Shown here in pieces: positions 1 through 7,690 of a stretch of DNA of 35,405 bases (position 1 is its first letter; each line of letters begins with the position of its first letter). The notes under the pieces were generated by a model. It made no database searches and was not told the DNA's origin. It worked only from the letters and a program-made list of their open reading frames with translations. The stretch spans positions 1 through 35,405 of the forward strand of contig JAUNSU010000034.1 of the NCBI GenBank assembly GCA_030539035.1, read 5' to 3'. Origin of the DNA: Planctomycetia bacterium (GTDB lineage Bacteria > Planctomycetota > Planctomycetia > Pirellulales > Thermoguttaceae). Position numbers and translations under genes: made by a program.

Positions 1-10
1 GGGGAGTGGT

Positions 11-95
11 AAAAAACATCGATACCCGAAAAAGGTTGGACCCCGAGCGCTGGGAGGGGTAAGCGTCCTCGCTTATCCCCGGCGGCCCCGCCGCC
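11..95. repeat. GC-rich intergenic repeat, copy 1
   Basis: First of two diverged copies of an ~85-bp unit. Shared blocks, in order: an A-run plus ACATCGAT, a 22-bp exact core at 34-55 that begins GGTTGGACCCCGAGCGCTGG, the 10-mer GCGTCCTCGC at 63-72, and a terminal hairpin GGCGGC-CCC-GCCGCC at 81-95. No reading frame here resembles a protein. The whole 1-363 stretch carries no gene I can support. A decayed third copy of the core may lie at 287-310. Confidence 0.75.
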
Positions 96-157
96 GCTCT
101 CCGCAATAGATATAGAGTTTATAAAAAACGCGATCTCCCATTAACCCGGGGGATCAG

Positions 158-241
158 AAAAAAACATCGATTTGTGTGTGCGGTTGGACCCCGAGCGCTG
201 GGATCGTGGGCGTCCTCGCCCTCGCGGCGGCGAAGCCGCCG
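158..241. repeat. GC-rich intergenic repeat, copy 2
   Basis: Second copy of the unit at 11-95, in the same orientation and about 147 bp downstream. It keeps the exact 22-bp core (182-203), the GCGTCCTCGC block (210-219) and a terminal hairpin, here CGGCGGC-GAA-GCCGCCG (225-241). The hairpin loop differs from copy 1 while both stem arms are preserved, which suggests the stem rather than the sequence is maintained. The base composition is much richer in GC than the neighbouring genes. Confidence 0.75.
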
Positions 242-363
242 TGGTCGAGGAGTTGGAATCTCTAAAAAGCGTGTGATTCGAATAAGGGTTGAACCATGAT
301 CCCCCGAGCGATATTGATTCCCTAATTCCGTGTGCTTACGCTGCCAACCTTTCATAAAGGAAG

Positions 364-1635
364 TTATTCTTCCGATAAACTAAGGGCGAAACGGAAGCCC
401 AAATAGCGGATCCAGAACTCCGGATCAATGCAGAACCGGTAAAACGACCGACAGCTCCCGGCATCGTCGTACCAGCTCCCGCCGCGAAAGACCCGGCCCG
501 AGTCGCTTTCAGGCCCCTGGGGATCTGTCGTCGGTGAATTTTTGTAGTAATCTTTATCATACCAGTCCGAACACCACTCAAACACATTCCCATGCATATC
601 ATAAAGCCCCCACTCGTTCGCTTTCTTCGTCTTCACTTCGTGCGTTCGTTTACCACTGTTATCCCTATACCAACCCATTTCGTCAAGATCTCCGCTCCCG
701 CCGTATTCCTCTATCGTTCCTGCCCGACACGCGTATTCCCACTGCGCTTCCGTCGGTAAATAACATTTGTATCCGCTCAATCCACTCAACTTCTCACAAA
801 ATTCCTTCGCATCGTTCCAAGTGACATATTCTACCGGAAGATTTGCACCTTTAAAATCACTCGGATTCTTGCCCATCAGGCTTTCATACATCTCCTGTGT
901 TACCTCATGCTCCAGCATCCAAAAACCTTTACTGATTCGAACATTATGTTTTTCAAAACGATATTCTCCCATTTCGAATGAACCCGGCGGGCACCAGGCA
1001 AAAGTGTAATCGATTCCCTTGATCGTGATCGTCTTCTTCTCGCCTGCGTAAGATCCTTCGCTCTTCGTCGATCTGTTCGATGTACTCGTAATCAATTTCG
1101 GAGTCGGGGGTGGTGCCTTCTTTGCTACTTCCGGCTCCAGTTTCGGATCCATTTTCACTTCCGGTTCAGTTTTCGGGAGAAGCGCTGCTTCGATCTGTTT
1201 GCGGAGTAATTTGTATTGCCAATTCGATCCATCAAGATTTATTGCTTCCTTCGTTTTTGATAAAGCCTCTTCATATTTCCCGGACTCATAAAGCGTATAC
1301 GCTTCGCCCGCTAAAGACTCTGCCTGCTTCTTCGGATCCGGCGTCTTCTTTTCTTCAATTGCTTTCTCGATTAATTTCCTTAAACCTTTGTTCGATGTAT
1401 TATTCGGATCCAGTATTAAAGCTGCCTCGACTTTACTCAGTGCTTCCTCATACTCTTTACTCTCGTAAAGATCCCACGCTTCGGCCGAAAGCTTTTGGAT
1501 CTCGACTTTCGAAAAACCTTCCTGCGCTTTTTTGAATCTCTCTTCCAGATAGTCGTCGCAGCCGGACAACACCGGAATCAGCGCGATAAACAGAATCAGC
1601 AACAATGCAAAAAGAGATCGATAAGATCGGGCCAT
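364..1635 (-). CDS. TPR/SUMF1-domain lipoprotein
   Basis: 423 aa. A signal peptide ends in a lipobox (LSGC, Cys26), so the mature protein is probably lipid-anchored outside the inner membrane. Two TPR-like repeats follow at about 49-80 and 108-139 (each with LYES-x-x-YEEALSK), then a Pro/Lys-rich linker, then a formylglycine-generating-enzyme-like (SUMF1, PF03781) domain at about 203-420 with EVTQ, LPTEAQWEYACRAGT, GNVFEW and RGGSW motifs. The region that carries the Cys pair in true sulfatase-modifying enzymes keeps only one well-placed Cys (in AGSCRS), so formylglycine formation is doubtful. Such domains are common in planctomycetes as binding or regulatory modules. The start has AAGGA about 6-8 bases upstream and a promoter at 1734-1762. 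No operon partner is visible. Confidence 0.88.
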   Translation of the reverse strand: MARSYRSLFALLLILFIALIPVLSGCDDYLEERFKKAQEGFSKVEIQKLSAEAWDLYESKEYEEALSKVEAALILDPNNTSNKGLRKLIEKAIEEKKTPDPKKQAESLAGEAYTLYESGKYEEALSKTKEAINLDGSNWQYKLLRKQIEAALLPKTEPEVKMDPKLEPEVAKKAPPPTPKLITSTSNRSTKSEGSYAGEKKTITIKGIDYTFAWCPPGSFEMGEYRFEKHNVRISKGFWMLEHEVTQEMYESLMGKNPSDFKGANLPVEYVTWNDAKEFCEKLSGLSGYKCYLPTEAQWEYACRAGTIEEYGGSGDLDEMGWYRDNSGKRTHEVKTKKANEWGLYDMHGNVFEWCSDWYDKDYYKNSPTTDPQGPESDSGRVFRGGSWYDDAGSCRSFYRFCIDPEFWIRYLGFRFALSLSEE

Positions 1636-1733
1636 TTTTCATTCCTTCTTTTATGATGATTGATAGTTTTTTATATATTGATATGCAGGCAGGAAGCTTG
1701 CGGCCCCAAATGCTTCCAGGTTGTCTTCAGCGT

Positions 1734-1762
1734 ATTATAATTGCGATCGTTCGAAAATACAA
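1734..1762 (-). promoter_or_regulatory. Probable sigma70-type promoter of the SUMF1 lipoprotein
   Basis: Read on the minus strand: TTGTAT, 17-bp spacer, perfect TATAAT (forward ATTATA at 1734-1739). It lies about 100 bp upstream of the start codon at 1635. The -35 box matches only in TTG. The AT-rich stretch overlaps a second TATAAT on the plus strand (1736-1741), so direction is not certain. Confidence 0.45.
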
Positions 1763-1837
1763 GAGAAATCTTTTTTTTCAATCGATTTTTTTCGTTTTCA
1801 AAAAAAACGCCCCCTATTTATTACCATAGAGGAGTGA

Positions 1838-1984
1838 GGAGGGCAAAGTATTAACAGAGAACTCGCGGAACGTTCAGATACTACTGCATCCGCAATTTCC
1901 CGGATTGAAAGCGCGGAATATAAAAAACATTCCCTTCCGTTGCTTCAAAAAATTGCCCATGCCCTTCACAAGAGACTGGAATAG
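1838..1984 (+). pseudogene. Remnant of an XRE/HigA-type antitoxin (HTH domain)
   Basis: Reading 1838-1984 in one frame gives 48 codons containing LAERSDTTASAISRIES, then a helix LPLLQKIAHALHKRLE and a stop. This is the recognition-helix half of an XRE/Cro-type helix-turn-helix as in HigA-like antitoxins (LAE-x-x-GTTQSAISRIE-x-G). The first helix and any ATG are missing: the frame opens after a TGA at 1835. A strong Shine-Dalgarno-like GAGGAGGG (1836-1843) stands 6 bases before an in-frame ATT (1850), so a 44-residue product from a rare ATT start cannot be excluded. No toxin gene is seen on either side. The HTH match is clear; calling it a dead remnant is inference. Confidence 0.6.
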
Positions 1985-2117
1985 AGCTTCGTTGATGAAG
2001 TATCTGCTGTCTTATGATTTCTTGCAAAAGGAAGCACCAAGCAATAAACAGGGGCAATTAGAAAAAATAGAAAAACAAAAAATGATTAAAAAATGCGATA
2101 TTCTTTGGAGAAAATTA

Positions 2118-2145
2118 TTGCATTCTTCTTTCTTTGCGCTAAAAT
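2118..2145 (+). promoter_or_regulatory. Possible promoter upstream of the HIT gene
   Basis: TTGCAT (2118-2123), 16-bp spacer, TAAAAT (2140-2145), about 140 bp before the HIT start at 2288. The surroundings are very AT-rich, so chance matches are likely. Apart from this and the antitoxin remnant I see nothing in 1636-2287. Confidence 0.3.
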
Positions 2146-2287
2146 ATGGTCTAAGAAGAAAAAGATTCGTCTTTTTTACTGTATCGCCAAACGGAATCAG
2201 ATTCCTCGACGGATCGGTTTCCAACGAAAATTTGATCTCCCCGATCTTGGCGTTTTTTCTTTTTTCAATCCGTTTAAGAGGTGAATT

Positions 2288-2635
2288 ATGCCGGAAAAAA
2301 CCATTTTCTCACGAATTATCGACCGAGAGATCCCCGCTGATATCGTTTATGAAGACGATCTTTGCCTCGCGATTCGGGATATCTCTCCCCAAGCGCCGGT
2401 TCATGTCCTTGTTTTCCCGAAAAAAGTGGTCGTATCGACAAGCGATATCACGGAAGAAGACGCCCCTTTGATCGGGCATATCTACCTCGTGATCCAAAAA
2501 CTCGCCGATCAGCTTGGGATCTCCGAAGAAGGATATCGGGTCGTATCCAATTGCAGAACCAATGCGGGCCAAACAGTTCCCCATCTGCACTTTCATATTC
2601 TCGGCGGACGCTCTTTCAACTGGCCGCCGGGGTAA
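2288..2635 (+). CDS. HIT-family nucleotide-binding hydrolase (HINT-like)
   Basis: 115 aa, the normal size for the HINT branch of the histidine-triad superfamily, which hydrolyses AMP-lysine-like phosphoramidates and other nucleoside monophosphate conjugates in the cytoplasm. The signature HLHFH (His99, His101, His103) is followed by ILGGR, and the N-terminal FSRIIDREIPADIVYEDD region is typical of HINT. Start ATG at 2288 is preceded by AAGAGG at suitable spacing. The next gene, NAD kinase, follows after about 100 bp on the same strand, with no evident functional tie beyond nucleotide metabolism. The catalytic triad is complete. Confidence 0.93.
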   Translation: MPEKTIFSRIIDREIPADIVYEDDLCLAIRDISPQAPVHVLVFPKKVVVSTSDITEEDAPLIGHIYLVIQKLADQLGISEEGYRVVSNCRTNAGQTVPHLHFHILGGRSFNWPPG

Positions 2636-2736
2636 TCGTTTTGTTCCCTTATAGAGAGTTCTTTCCAAGATTCGAACGGTTTTTTCCATTCCAATCGCGG
2701 AATCAATACGTATTCAATAAACCGTAAAATCGAATC

Positions 2737-3678
2737 ATGAAAAAAACTGTCCATCCTTACCGTACTGTTCTCCTGCTTGGCAATAAAAAGCGGCATGGTG
2801 TTCCGGAAGTTCTTGAAAAACTGGTGCCTCAAATCGCGGAACTTTATGATATTGTCGATACCGACTACAGCGGTACTCGTGATATGTCAAAGATCAAGGT
2901 CGATTTCGCAATCGTTTTCGGCGGGGACGGATCCTTGATTCGGGCCTTTCATCAACTCGGACCGAATCAGGTTCCCTTGCTGGCCGTTCACCTCGGATCG
3001 CTCGGATTTCTTTCGAGTACCAGTTCCGAAGAATTGATCCCTTTACTGAAGCGCCCCGATTTTTCGGAGTTCAGTATCCGCCATCAGATCCTTTTGGAAT
3101 GCTCCCTTTTCCGAAAACGATCCCAGCTTACCCCGGAAAACAGGAAGGCATTGGATCTTCCCGATCAGGGTGAAGGCGATCCTGATGAGGAATTCTGCAT
3201 CTCCAAACGACTCGTTGTCAATGAAGTTGCCCTGCGAGGAGGATCTCCTTTTCAGATTCTGAAAATCGAGCTCCTTGTCGACGGCGATTCGGTTACTACC
3301 TATCACGGCGACGGTCTGATCATCAGTACACCGGTCGGATCGACGGCGCATTGCCTTTCCGCAGGCGGTCCGATTCTTCGAAAAGATCTCAACGCGGTTG
3401 TGATCTGTCCATTGAATCCTCATACATTGAGTAATCGACCGGTCATCGACGGCGCGTCAAGGGAATACGAGCTTCGTGTTCGAAATCCAAACGTCTTTGT
3501 CGTGATCGACGGGGAAGTCGATACAACAATCGGTCCCGGCGATCGCGTTTTGATCAATCAGGCCCCGTTCACTTGCAAAATGATTCGAATTCCGGGAAAA
3601 AGCTATTATCGCTCCATTCGGGAAAAACTCGGCTGGGGAGGCTGTATCGAGGGAATGGAAAACAAAGTCAATCGATAA
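2737..3678 (+). CDS. nadK: NAD kinase
   Basis: 313 aa. Phosphorylates NAD to NADP with ATP or polyphosphate in the cytoplasm. The ATP-NAD kinase hallmark GGDGS is at 62-66 in IVFGGDGSLIRAF, the NE pair at 162-163 (VVNEVALRGG), and the NAD-binding GDGLIISTPVGSTAH block at about 191-205, where the usual GSTAY is GSTAH. The end of the domain (LSNRPVI, VIDGE) is present. An extra charged loop at about 127-152 (RKRSQ...GEGDPDEEF), between the two conserved halves, makes it slightly longer than the family norm of about 290. No clear Shine-Dalgarno precedes ATG 2737; the length and the N-terminal Rossmann strand VLLLGN support this start. Confidence 0.93.
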   Translation: MKKTVHPYRTVLLLGNKKRHGVPEVLEKLVPQIAELYDIVDTDYSGTRDMSKIKVDFAIVFGGDGSLIRAFHQLGPNQVPLLAVHLGSLGFLSSTSSEELIPLLKRPDFSEFSIRHQILLECSLFRKRSQLTPENRKALDLPDQGEGDPDEEFCISKRLVVNEVALRGGSPFQILKIELLVDGDSVTTYHGDGLIISTPVGSTAHCLSAGGPILRKDLNAVVICPLNPHTLSNRPVIDGASREYELRVRNPNVFVVIDGEVDTTIGPGDRVLINQAPFTCKMIRIPGKSYYRSIREKLGWGGCIEGMENKVNR

Positions 3679-3725
3679 TTTTCCCTTATGCGATCTCTCT
3701 CTCCGCTTCAGAAAAAAGAGGAATT

Positions 3726-4982
3726 ATGAAAAATATTTTATTGGCACTTTCCGTTTTACTGGGGATCTTTTCCGGATCCCTGATCATTCAAGCCCAGGAA
3801 AATCAAACGATGAAAAAAAATGCCTATTGGTGCTATATCGGAACTTATACCAACGACTTAAACGAGGAGATGCAATCACTCGGCGCAAAAAAAACGGAAG
3901 GGATCATGGTCGCTTCCTACGATCCCGATTCCGGATCGCTGGGAATGCCCCGACTCGTTGCCAAAATCAGTAATCCGACCTATTTTGCTATCTCCGCCGA
4001 TGAGAAGTTCCTCTACGCGGTGGAAGAAGGAAGTCCGGATAAAGGAACCGCCAATGTCGCCGCTTACCGAATTGATCCCCAAACGGGCGATCTTGCCTTT
4101 CTGAATAAAAAAGAGACCGGCGGACGCGCTCCTTGCCATCTCTCCGTTGATCCTTTCCTCGGAAAATACCTCGGGGCCGCCAATTACGGGGGAGGGGACT
4201 TCGTCTTTTATCGCTTGAATGAAGACGGGAGCATCGGGGAACAAACGGATCGGATCCAAAAGAAAGAAGAGGGCAAAGATCCTCGCGGCCATTCGGTCGT
4301 TTGGTCCTCGATCCCATCCGACGATGCTCTTAAAGTCTATCTCGCCGATCTCGGATCCGATAAGATCCATGTTGGAAGCATTGATAAAAAGAGCGGAAAA
4401 TTCACCGCCGATCCCCATGTTCCCTTCCTCGCCGCGCCCGATGGAGAAGGTCCGCGCCATTCTGTTGTTTGTCCCGTTAAGGGAGGGGAATACGTTGTCT
4501 TCAATAATGAACTCGGATCCACCGTTCAGGCCTTTTTCCTCGATGGATCCTCCGCGAAATCCTGCGGATCCGTCTCTTCCGTTCCGAAAGAATTCCTCGG
4601 AAAGACCACTTGCAGAAAAAATCTCGTCGACGGCGAAAAGTATACCCTTTACAATTCCACGGCGGAAATCGTCTTTCTTCCGAAATCGGAAAAAATCTAT
4701 GTTTCCAATCGGGGACATGATTCCATCGCCGTTTACGACTTTCCTTCCCGAACAGCCGAGCCGGGCAAAGCCGCGCTCACGATTCGCCAATTCATCCCGA
4801 CAGAGGGCAAGATGCCCCGATTCATCGGATTGGATCCCGAATGCCGCTTTATGATCGCGTGCAATCAATCCTCCGGATCGGTCTTTACCTATCGGATCGA
4901 AGAAGACGGATCTCTGGTGAAAACGAAGAATCCCGTCTGGTGCATCGGCTGGCCGGTCGCACTGCAATTCGTTAAACGATAA
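3726..4982 (+). CDS. Secreted lactonase-family beta-propeller (6-phosphogluconolactonase-like)
   Basis: 418 aa from ATG 3726, chosen because AGAGGA sits just upstream and the protein then begins with a clean signal peptide (MKNILLALSVLLGIFSG...QAQ). An in-frame start further upstream would overlap nadK by about 100 bp and bury the signal. The mature part resembles the seven-bladed lactonase/YbhE-Pgl family (PF10282): WCYIGTYT at the start, GIMVASYD, NPTYFAISADEKFLYAVEE, APCHLSVDP, AANYGGGDFVFYRL, VSNRGHDSIAVYDF and PRFIGLDPECRFMIACNQ repeats. Cytoplasmic YbhE hydrolyses 6-phosphogluconolactone; an exported protein need not use that substrate, and many planctomycete members are uncharacterised. 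The lactone-hydrolysing role is inference. The spacing to nadK (47 bp) allows co-transcription. Confidence 0.85.
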   Translation: MKNILLALSVLLGIFSGSLIIQAQENQTMKKNAYWCYIGTYTNDLNEEMQSLGAKKTEGIMVASYDPDSGSLGMPRLVAKISNPTYFAISADEKFLYAVEEGSPDKGTANVAAYRIDPQTGDLAFLNKKETGGRAPCHLSVDPFLGKYLGAANYGGGDFVFYRLNEDGSIGEQTDRIQKKEEGKDPRGHSVVWSSIPSDDALKVYLADLGSDKIHVGSIDKKSGKFTADPHVPFLAAPDGEGPRHSVVCPVKGGEYVVFNNELGSTVQAFFLDGSSAKSCGSVSSVPKEFLGKTTCRKNLVDGEKYTLYNSTAEIVFLPKSEKIYVSNRGHDSIAVYDFPSRTAEPGKAALTIRQFIPTEGKMPRFIGLDPECRFMIACNQSSGSVFTYRIEEDGSLVKTKNPVWCIGWPVALQFVKR

Positions 4983-5083
4983 TATTCGTTAACAGGGAAA
5001 CCTTCAGGGAATCGGGAAAGAGAAGGATCCGTAAACAGACATAAATTGACAGGAAATCGGTCCGGGCAAAGAAAAATACCCTT

Positions 5084-5109
5084 TTGAACACGTTTTTTTC
5101 TGGTATAAT
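5084..5109 (+). promoter_or_regulatory. Extended -10 promoter of guaA
   Basis: TGG-TATAAT (5101-5109) is a perfect -10 box with the extended TGn motif. The best -35 (TTGAAC, 5084-5089) is spaced only 14 bp, so the extended -10 probably carries the promoter. Transcription would start near 5116, leaving a leader of about 150 nt before guaA that holds a perfect 7-bp hairpin, TATGTTT...AAACATA (5165-5185). The leader lacks the purine-riboswitch consensus. Confidence 0.5.
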
Positions 5110-5260
5110 AAAGGACCTGTTTCCCAAATGGGACGTTTTTTCGGAAAATTTCGGAAATTGTCCGTATGTTTTGACCGGAAACATAATGCCGGGGCTCGTT
5201 GAAGTAATGTGCAATAATGGCCGGAAGATCCGCTTCTGTCCCCCCGAATGAAAGAGAGTT

Positions 5261-6844
5261 GTGAACGTGAAAGATCGTGTAAAAAATACCGCCATCGCAA
5301 GTGAAAAGATCCTTGTTCTCGATTTTGGCTCGCAATACGCCCAGCTGATTGCCCGTCGTGTTCGGGAATGCCAGGTTTTTTGTCAGCTCGTCCGGCATAC
5401 AATTACAGCCGAACGGATCCAGGAACTTGCACCCAAAGGAATCATTCTTTCCGGCGGACCATCGAGTGTATATGAAGAAGACGCACCGGAAATTGATCCC
5501 CGGATATTCCAGCTTGGGATCCCGATTCTCGGAATCTGTTATGGGATGCAGCTGATCACGATGCACTTCGGCGGGGCAGTGGAAGCGGTTGCCAACCGGG
5601 AATACGGACGCGCCTTTCTTGATCTGGACGAACGGGGAATCAAAGACCCTCTTTTCGACGGAATTACCGAACGGATCCAGGTCTGGATGAGCCATGGAGA
5701 TCAGGTTTCGGGCGTATCCGGGGACTTTGAGACCCTTGCGACGACGAAAACATGTCCCATCGCCTCTTTCGTTCATAAAAAGCTCCCGATCTACGGCATT
5801 CAATTTCATCCCGAGGTTACCCACACCCCGGAAGGAACGAAGATCATCGCGAATTTTGTCCGATCGATCTGCAAAACCGCCGGGGAATGGACTATGGGGA
5901 GCTTTGCCCGGGAAACCATCGCTTCCTTAAAAGAAGAGATCGGCAGTAAAAAAGTGATCTGCGGGCTTTCCGGCGGAGTCGATTCCGCGGTTGTTGCCGC
6001 GCTTCTTTCCAAAGCGATCGGAGATCAGCTCTCCTGCATTTGCGTCGATAATGGACTTCTCCGCAAAGGGGAAGTCGATTCCATCCGCCGGGAATTTACG
6101 AAGCACTTTAAAACGAATCTTCGGGTCATTGAGGCCGAGGATCTCTTTCTTAATGCCCTGAAAGGGATTCTGGATCCGCAGGAAAAAAGGAGGACGATCG
6201 GCCATCTCTTTATCAAATGCTTTTCCGATGCGGCATCGGAAATAGAGGACGCGGTTTTTCTGGCGCAGGGGACCCTTTATCCCGATGTGATCGAAAGCGG
6301 CGGAGCCAAAGACGGACCCGCCTCCACGATCAAGCTGCACCATAATGTCGGAGGACTCCCCAAAGATCTTGAGTTTACTCTGGTCGAACCGCTGCGCGAT
6401 CTCTTTAAAGATGAAGTTCGGCGGCTGGGACTGGAGCTCGGACTCCCGGAAGATATCGTTTGGCGGCATCCTTTCCCCGGTCCCGGCCTTGCGGTCCGCT
6501 GCCTGGGTGAGGTCGAAAAAGGAAAACTGGACTCCCTTCGCGAAGCCGATGCGATTGTCGTCGATGAAATCAAGGCCGCCGGTCTTTATCGAATCACCTC
6601 GCAGTCGTTTGCCGTCCTTCTTCCGGTTCAAAGTGTCGGAGTAATGGGCGACGGAAGAACATACGAAAACGTAATCGCGGTCCGGTCCGTCTCCACGGAA
6701 GATTTTATGACCGCCGACTGGAGTCATCTCCCCTATGAACTCTTGGCCCGTATCTCCACTCGAATTATCAATGAAGTATCCGGCATTAACCGGGTTGTAT
6801 ATGATATCAGTTCCAAACCACCAGCAACCATTGAATGGGAATAA
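5261..6844 (+). CDS. guaA: GMP synthase (glutamine-hydrolysing)
   Basis: 527 aa. Converts XMP to GMP using ATP and glutamine, the last step of guanine nucleotide synthesis. The class I glutamine amidotransferase domain (about 16-205) has the triad Cys93 (GICYGMQ), His183 and Glu185 (QFHPEVTHT). The ATP-pyrophosphatase domain follows with the P-loop-like SGGVDS at 237-242, then the dimerisation domain with [11 protein letters not shown] and the C-terminal KPPATIEWE, so it is full length. The start is GTG at 5261, or GTG at 5267: the purine-rich AGAGAG (about 5253-5258) is better spaced for 5267, and no ATG is close. It heads a same-strand run with the cyclophilin gene, whose ATG lies 4 bases after the guaA stop. 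Confidence 0.97.
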   Translation: MNVKDRVKNTAIASEKILVLDFGSQYAQLIARRVRECQVFCQLVRHTITAERIQELAPKGIILSGGPSSVYEEDAPEIDPRIFQLGIPILGICYGMQLITMHFGGAVEAVANREYGRAFLDLDERGIKDPLFDGITERIQVWMSHGDQVSGVSGDFETLATTKTCPIASFVHKKLPIYGIQFHPEVTHTPEGTKIIANFVRSICKTAGEWTMGSFARETIASLKEEIGSKKVICGLSGGVDSAVVAALLSKAIGDQLSCICVDNGLLRKGEVDSIRREFTKHFKTNLRVIEAEDLFLNALKGILDPQEKRRTIGHLFIKCFSDAASEIEDAVFLAQGTLYPDVIESGGAKDGPASTIKLHHNVGGLPKDLEFTLVEPLRDLFKDEVRRLGLELGLPEDIVWRHPFPGPGLAVRCLGEVEKGKLDSLREADAIVVDEIKAAGLYRITSQSFAVLLPVQSVGVMGDGRTYENVIAVRSVSTEDFMTADWSHLPYELLARISTRIINEVSGINRVVYDISSKPPATIEWE

Positions 6845-6848
6845 AAAA

Positions 6849-7289
6849 ATGAAAATTGCAACAATTGAAACCGACAAAGGCACCATTACCCTTCAGCTTT
6901 TCGCCGATAAAACCCCGAAGACCGTTGCCAACTTTGAAAAGTTGGCCAATTCAGGGTTCTACAACGGCCTGAAATTTCACCGCGTTATCAAGGACTTCAT
7001 GATCCAGGGCGGCTGCCCGTTGGGAACAGGAACCGGCGGTCCCGGATATCAGTTTGAAGATGAATTCGATCCTTCCCTTCGGCATGATGGACCCGGAACG
7101 CTCTCAATGGCCAACGCCGGTCCGAATACAAACGGATCCCAGTTCTTCATCACCCATGTTCCTTGCCCTTGGCTCGACGGAAAACATACCGTTTTCGGAA
7201 AAGTCCTCAAAGGACAGGATATCGTCGATTCCATCGCGCAGGGCGATAAAATGATCAAAGTATCCGTTGTTGATAAAGAAGACAAATAA
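6849..7289 (+). CDS. Cytoplasmic cyclophilin-type peptidyl-prolyl isomerase
   Basis: 146 aa. Catalyses cis-trans isomerisation of prolyl bonds. Nearly the whole protein is a cyclophilin domain: FHRVI (Phe43, Arg45), [34 protein letters not shown] and [13 protein letters not shown], so the catalytic Arg and the proline-pocket residues are present. There is no signal peptide, so it should be cytoplasmic, unlike the second cyclophilin at 31228-32406. ATG 6849 is preferred over in-frame starts inside guaA because the protein then begins directly at the first beta strand ([11 protein letters not shown]). It lies 4 bp after guaA with no good Shine-Dalgarno, so translational coupling is likely. Confidence 0.95.
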   Translation: MKIATIETDKGTITLQLFADKTPKTVANFEKLANSGFYNGLKFHRVIKDFMIQGGCPLGTGTGGPGYQFEDEFDPSLRHDGPGTLSMANAGPNTNGSQFFITHVPCPWLDGKHTVFGKVLKGQDIVDSIAQGDKMIKVSVVDKEDK

Positions 7290-7324
7290 GATCAAGGGTC
7301 TAAAGACAGATAAAGGATTTTTTC

Positions 7325-7678
7325 ATGTCAAAAGATATTTCCTTTGAGGATTCCATGAGGCGGCTTGATACAATCGCCTCTCAGCTCGACAGCGGAAAAC
7401 TGGATCTTCAAACATCGCTCCAGCTGTATGAAGAGGGGATCTCTCTTATCAGAAAATGCCATTCGATACTGGAAAATGCCCGGCAAAAAATTGCCGTACT
7501 GAAAAGCTGGGATGAAAACGGGACTCCCATCGCGGAAGAAGTCGATCCCGAACAGTTCCGATCGGATAAATCCGTCCCGGGCAAAAAATCCTCTTCCGTC
7601 AAAACCCCCGATCAAAAGGAGGCGGAGGAAGTTCTCGAAAAGCATTCCTTGGAAGAAATCGCCCTCTATTCCCGCTGA
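7325..7678 (+). CDS. xseB: Exodeoxyribonuclease VII small subunit
   Basis: 117 aa. With XseA it forms the exonuclease VII complex that degrades single-stranded DNA. The first ~62 residues match XseB: FEDSMRRLDTIASQLDSGKLDL...LQLYEEGISLIRKCHSILENARQKI, two long helices. The family is usually about 70-85 aa; here a charged, Ser/Lys-rich tail of about 45 residues follows, ending in LEKHSLEEIALYSR. No xseA is visible in the window. The gene is followed after 12 bp by the polyprenyl synthase, matching the common xseB-ispA order, although dxs does not follow here. It probably belongs to the transcription unit that begins at guaA. Confidence 0.9.
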   Translation: MSKDISFEDSMRRLDTIASQLDSGKLDLQTSLQLYEEGISLIRKCHSILENARQKIAVLKSWDENGTPIAEEVDPEQFRSDKSVPGKKSSSVKTPDQKEAEEVLEKHSLEEIALYSR

Positions 7679-7690
7679 AGGAGATCTCCT

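Noticed and set aside
1692-1717. Hairpin GGAAGC...GCTTCC as a terminator
   Set aside because: Only a 6-bp stem with a 14-base loop and no T-run on either strand; it lies in the probable leader of the SUMF1 gene.
3876-4967. 363-codon open frame opposite the lactonase gene
   Set aside because: It is a codon-bias shadow: no signal, no family motif, and the plus-strand gene has clear propeller repeats and a Shine-Dalgarno.
5110-5260. Purine riboswitch upstream of guaA
   Set aside because: The three-way junction core (conserved loops and TATA...stem pattern) is not present; only simple hairpins are seen.
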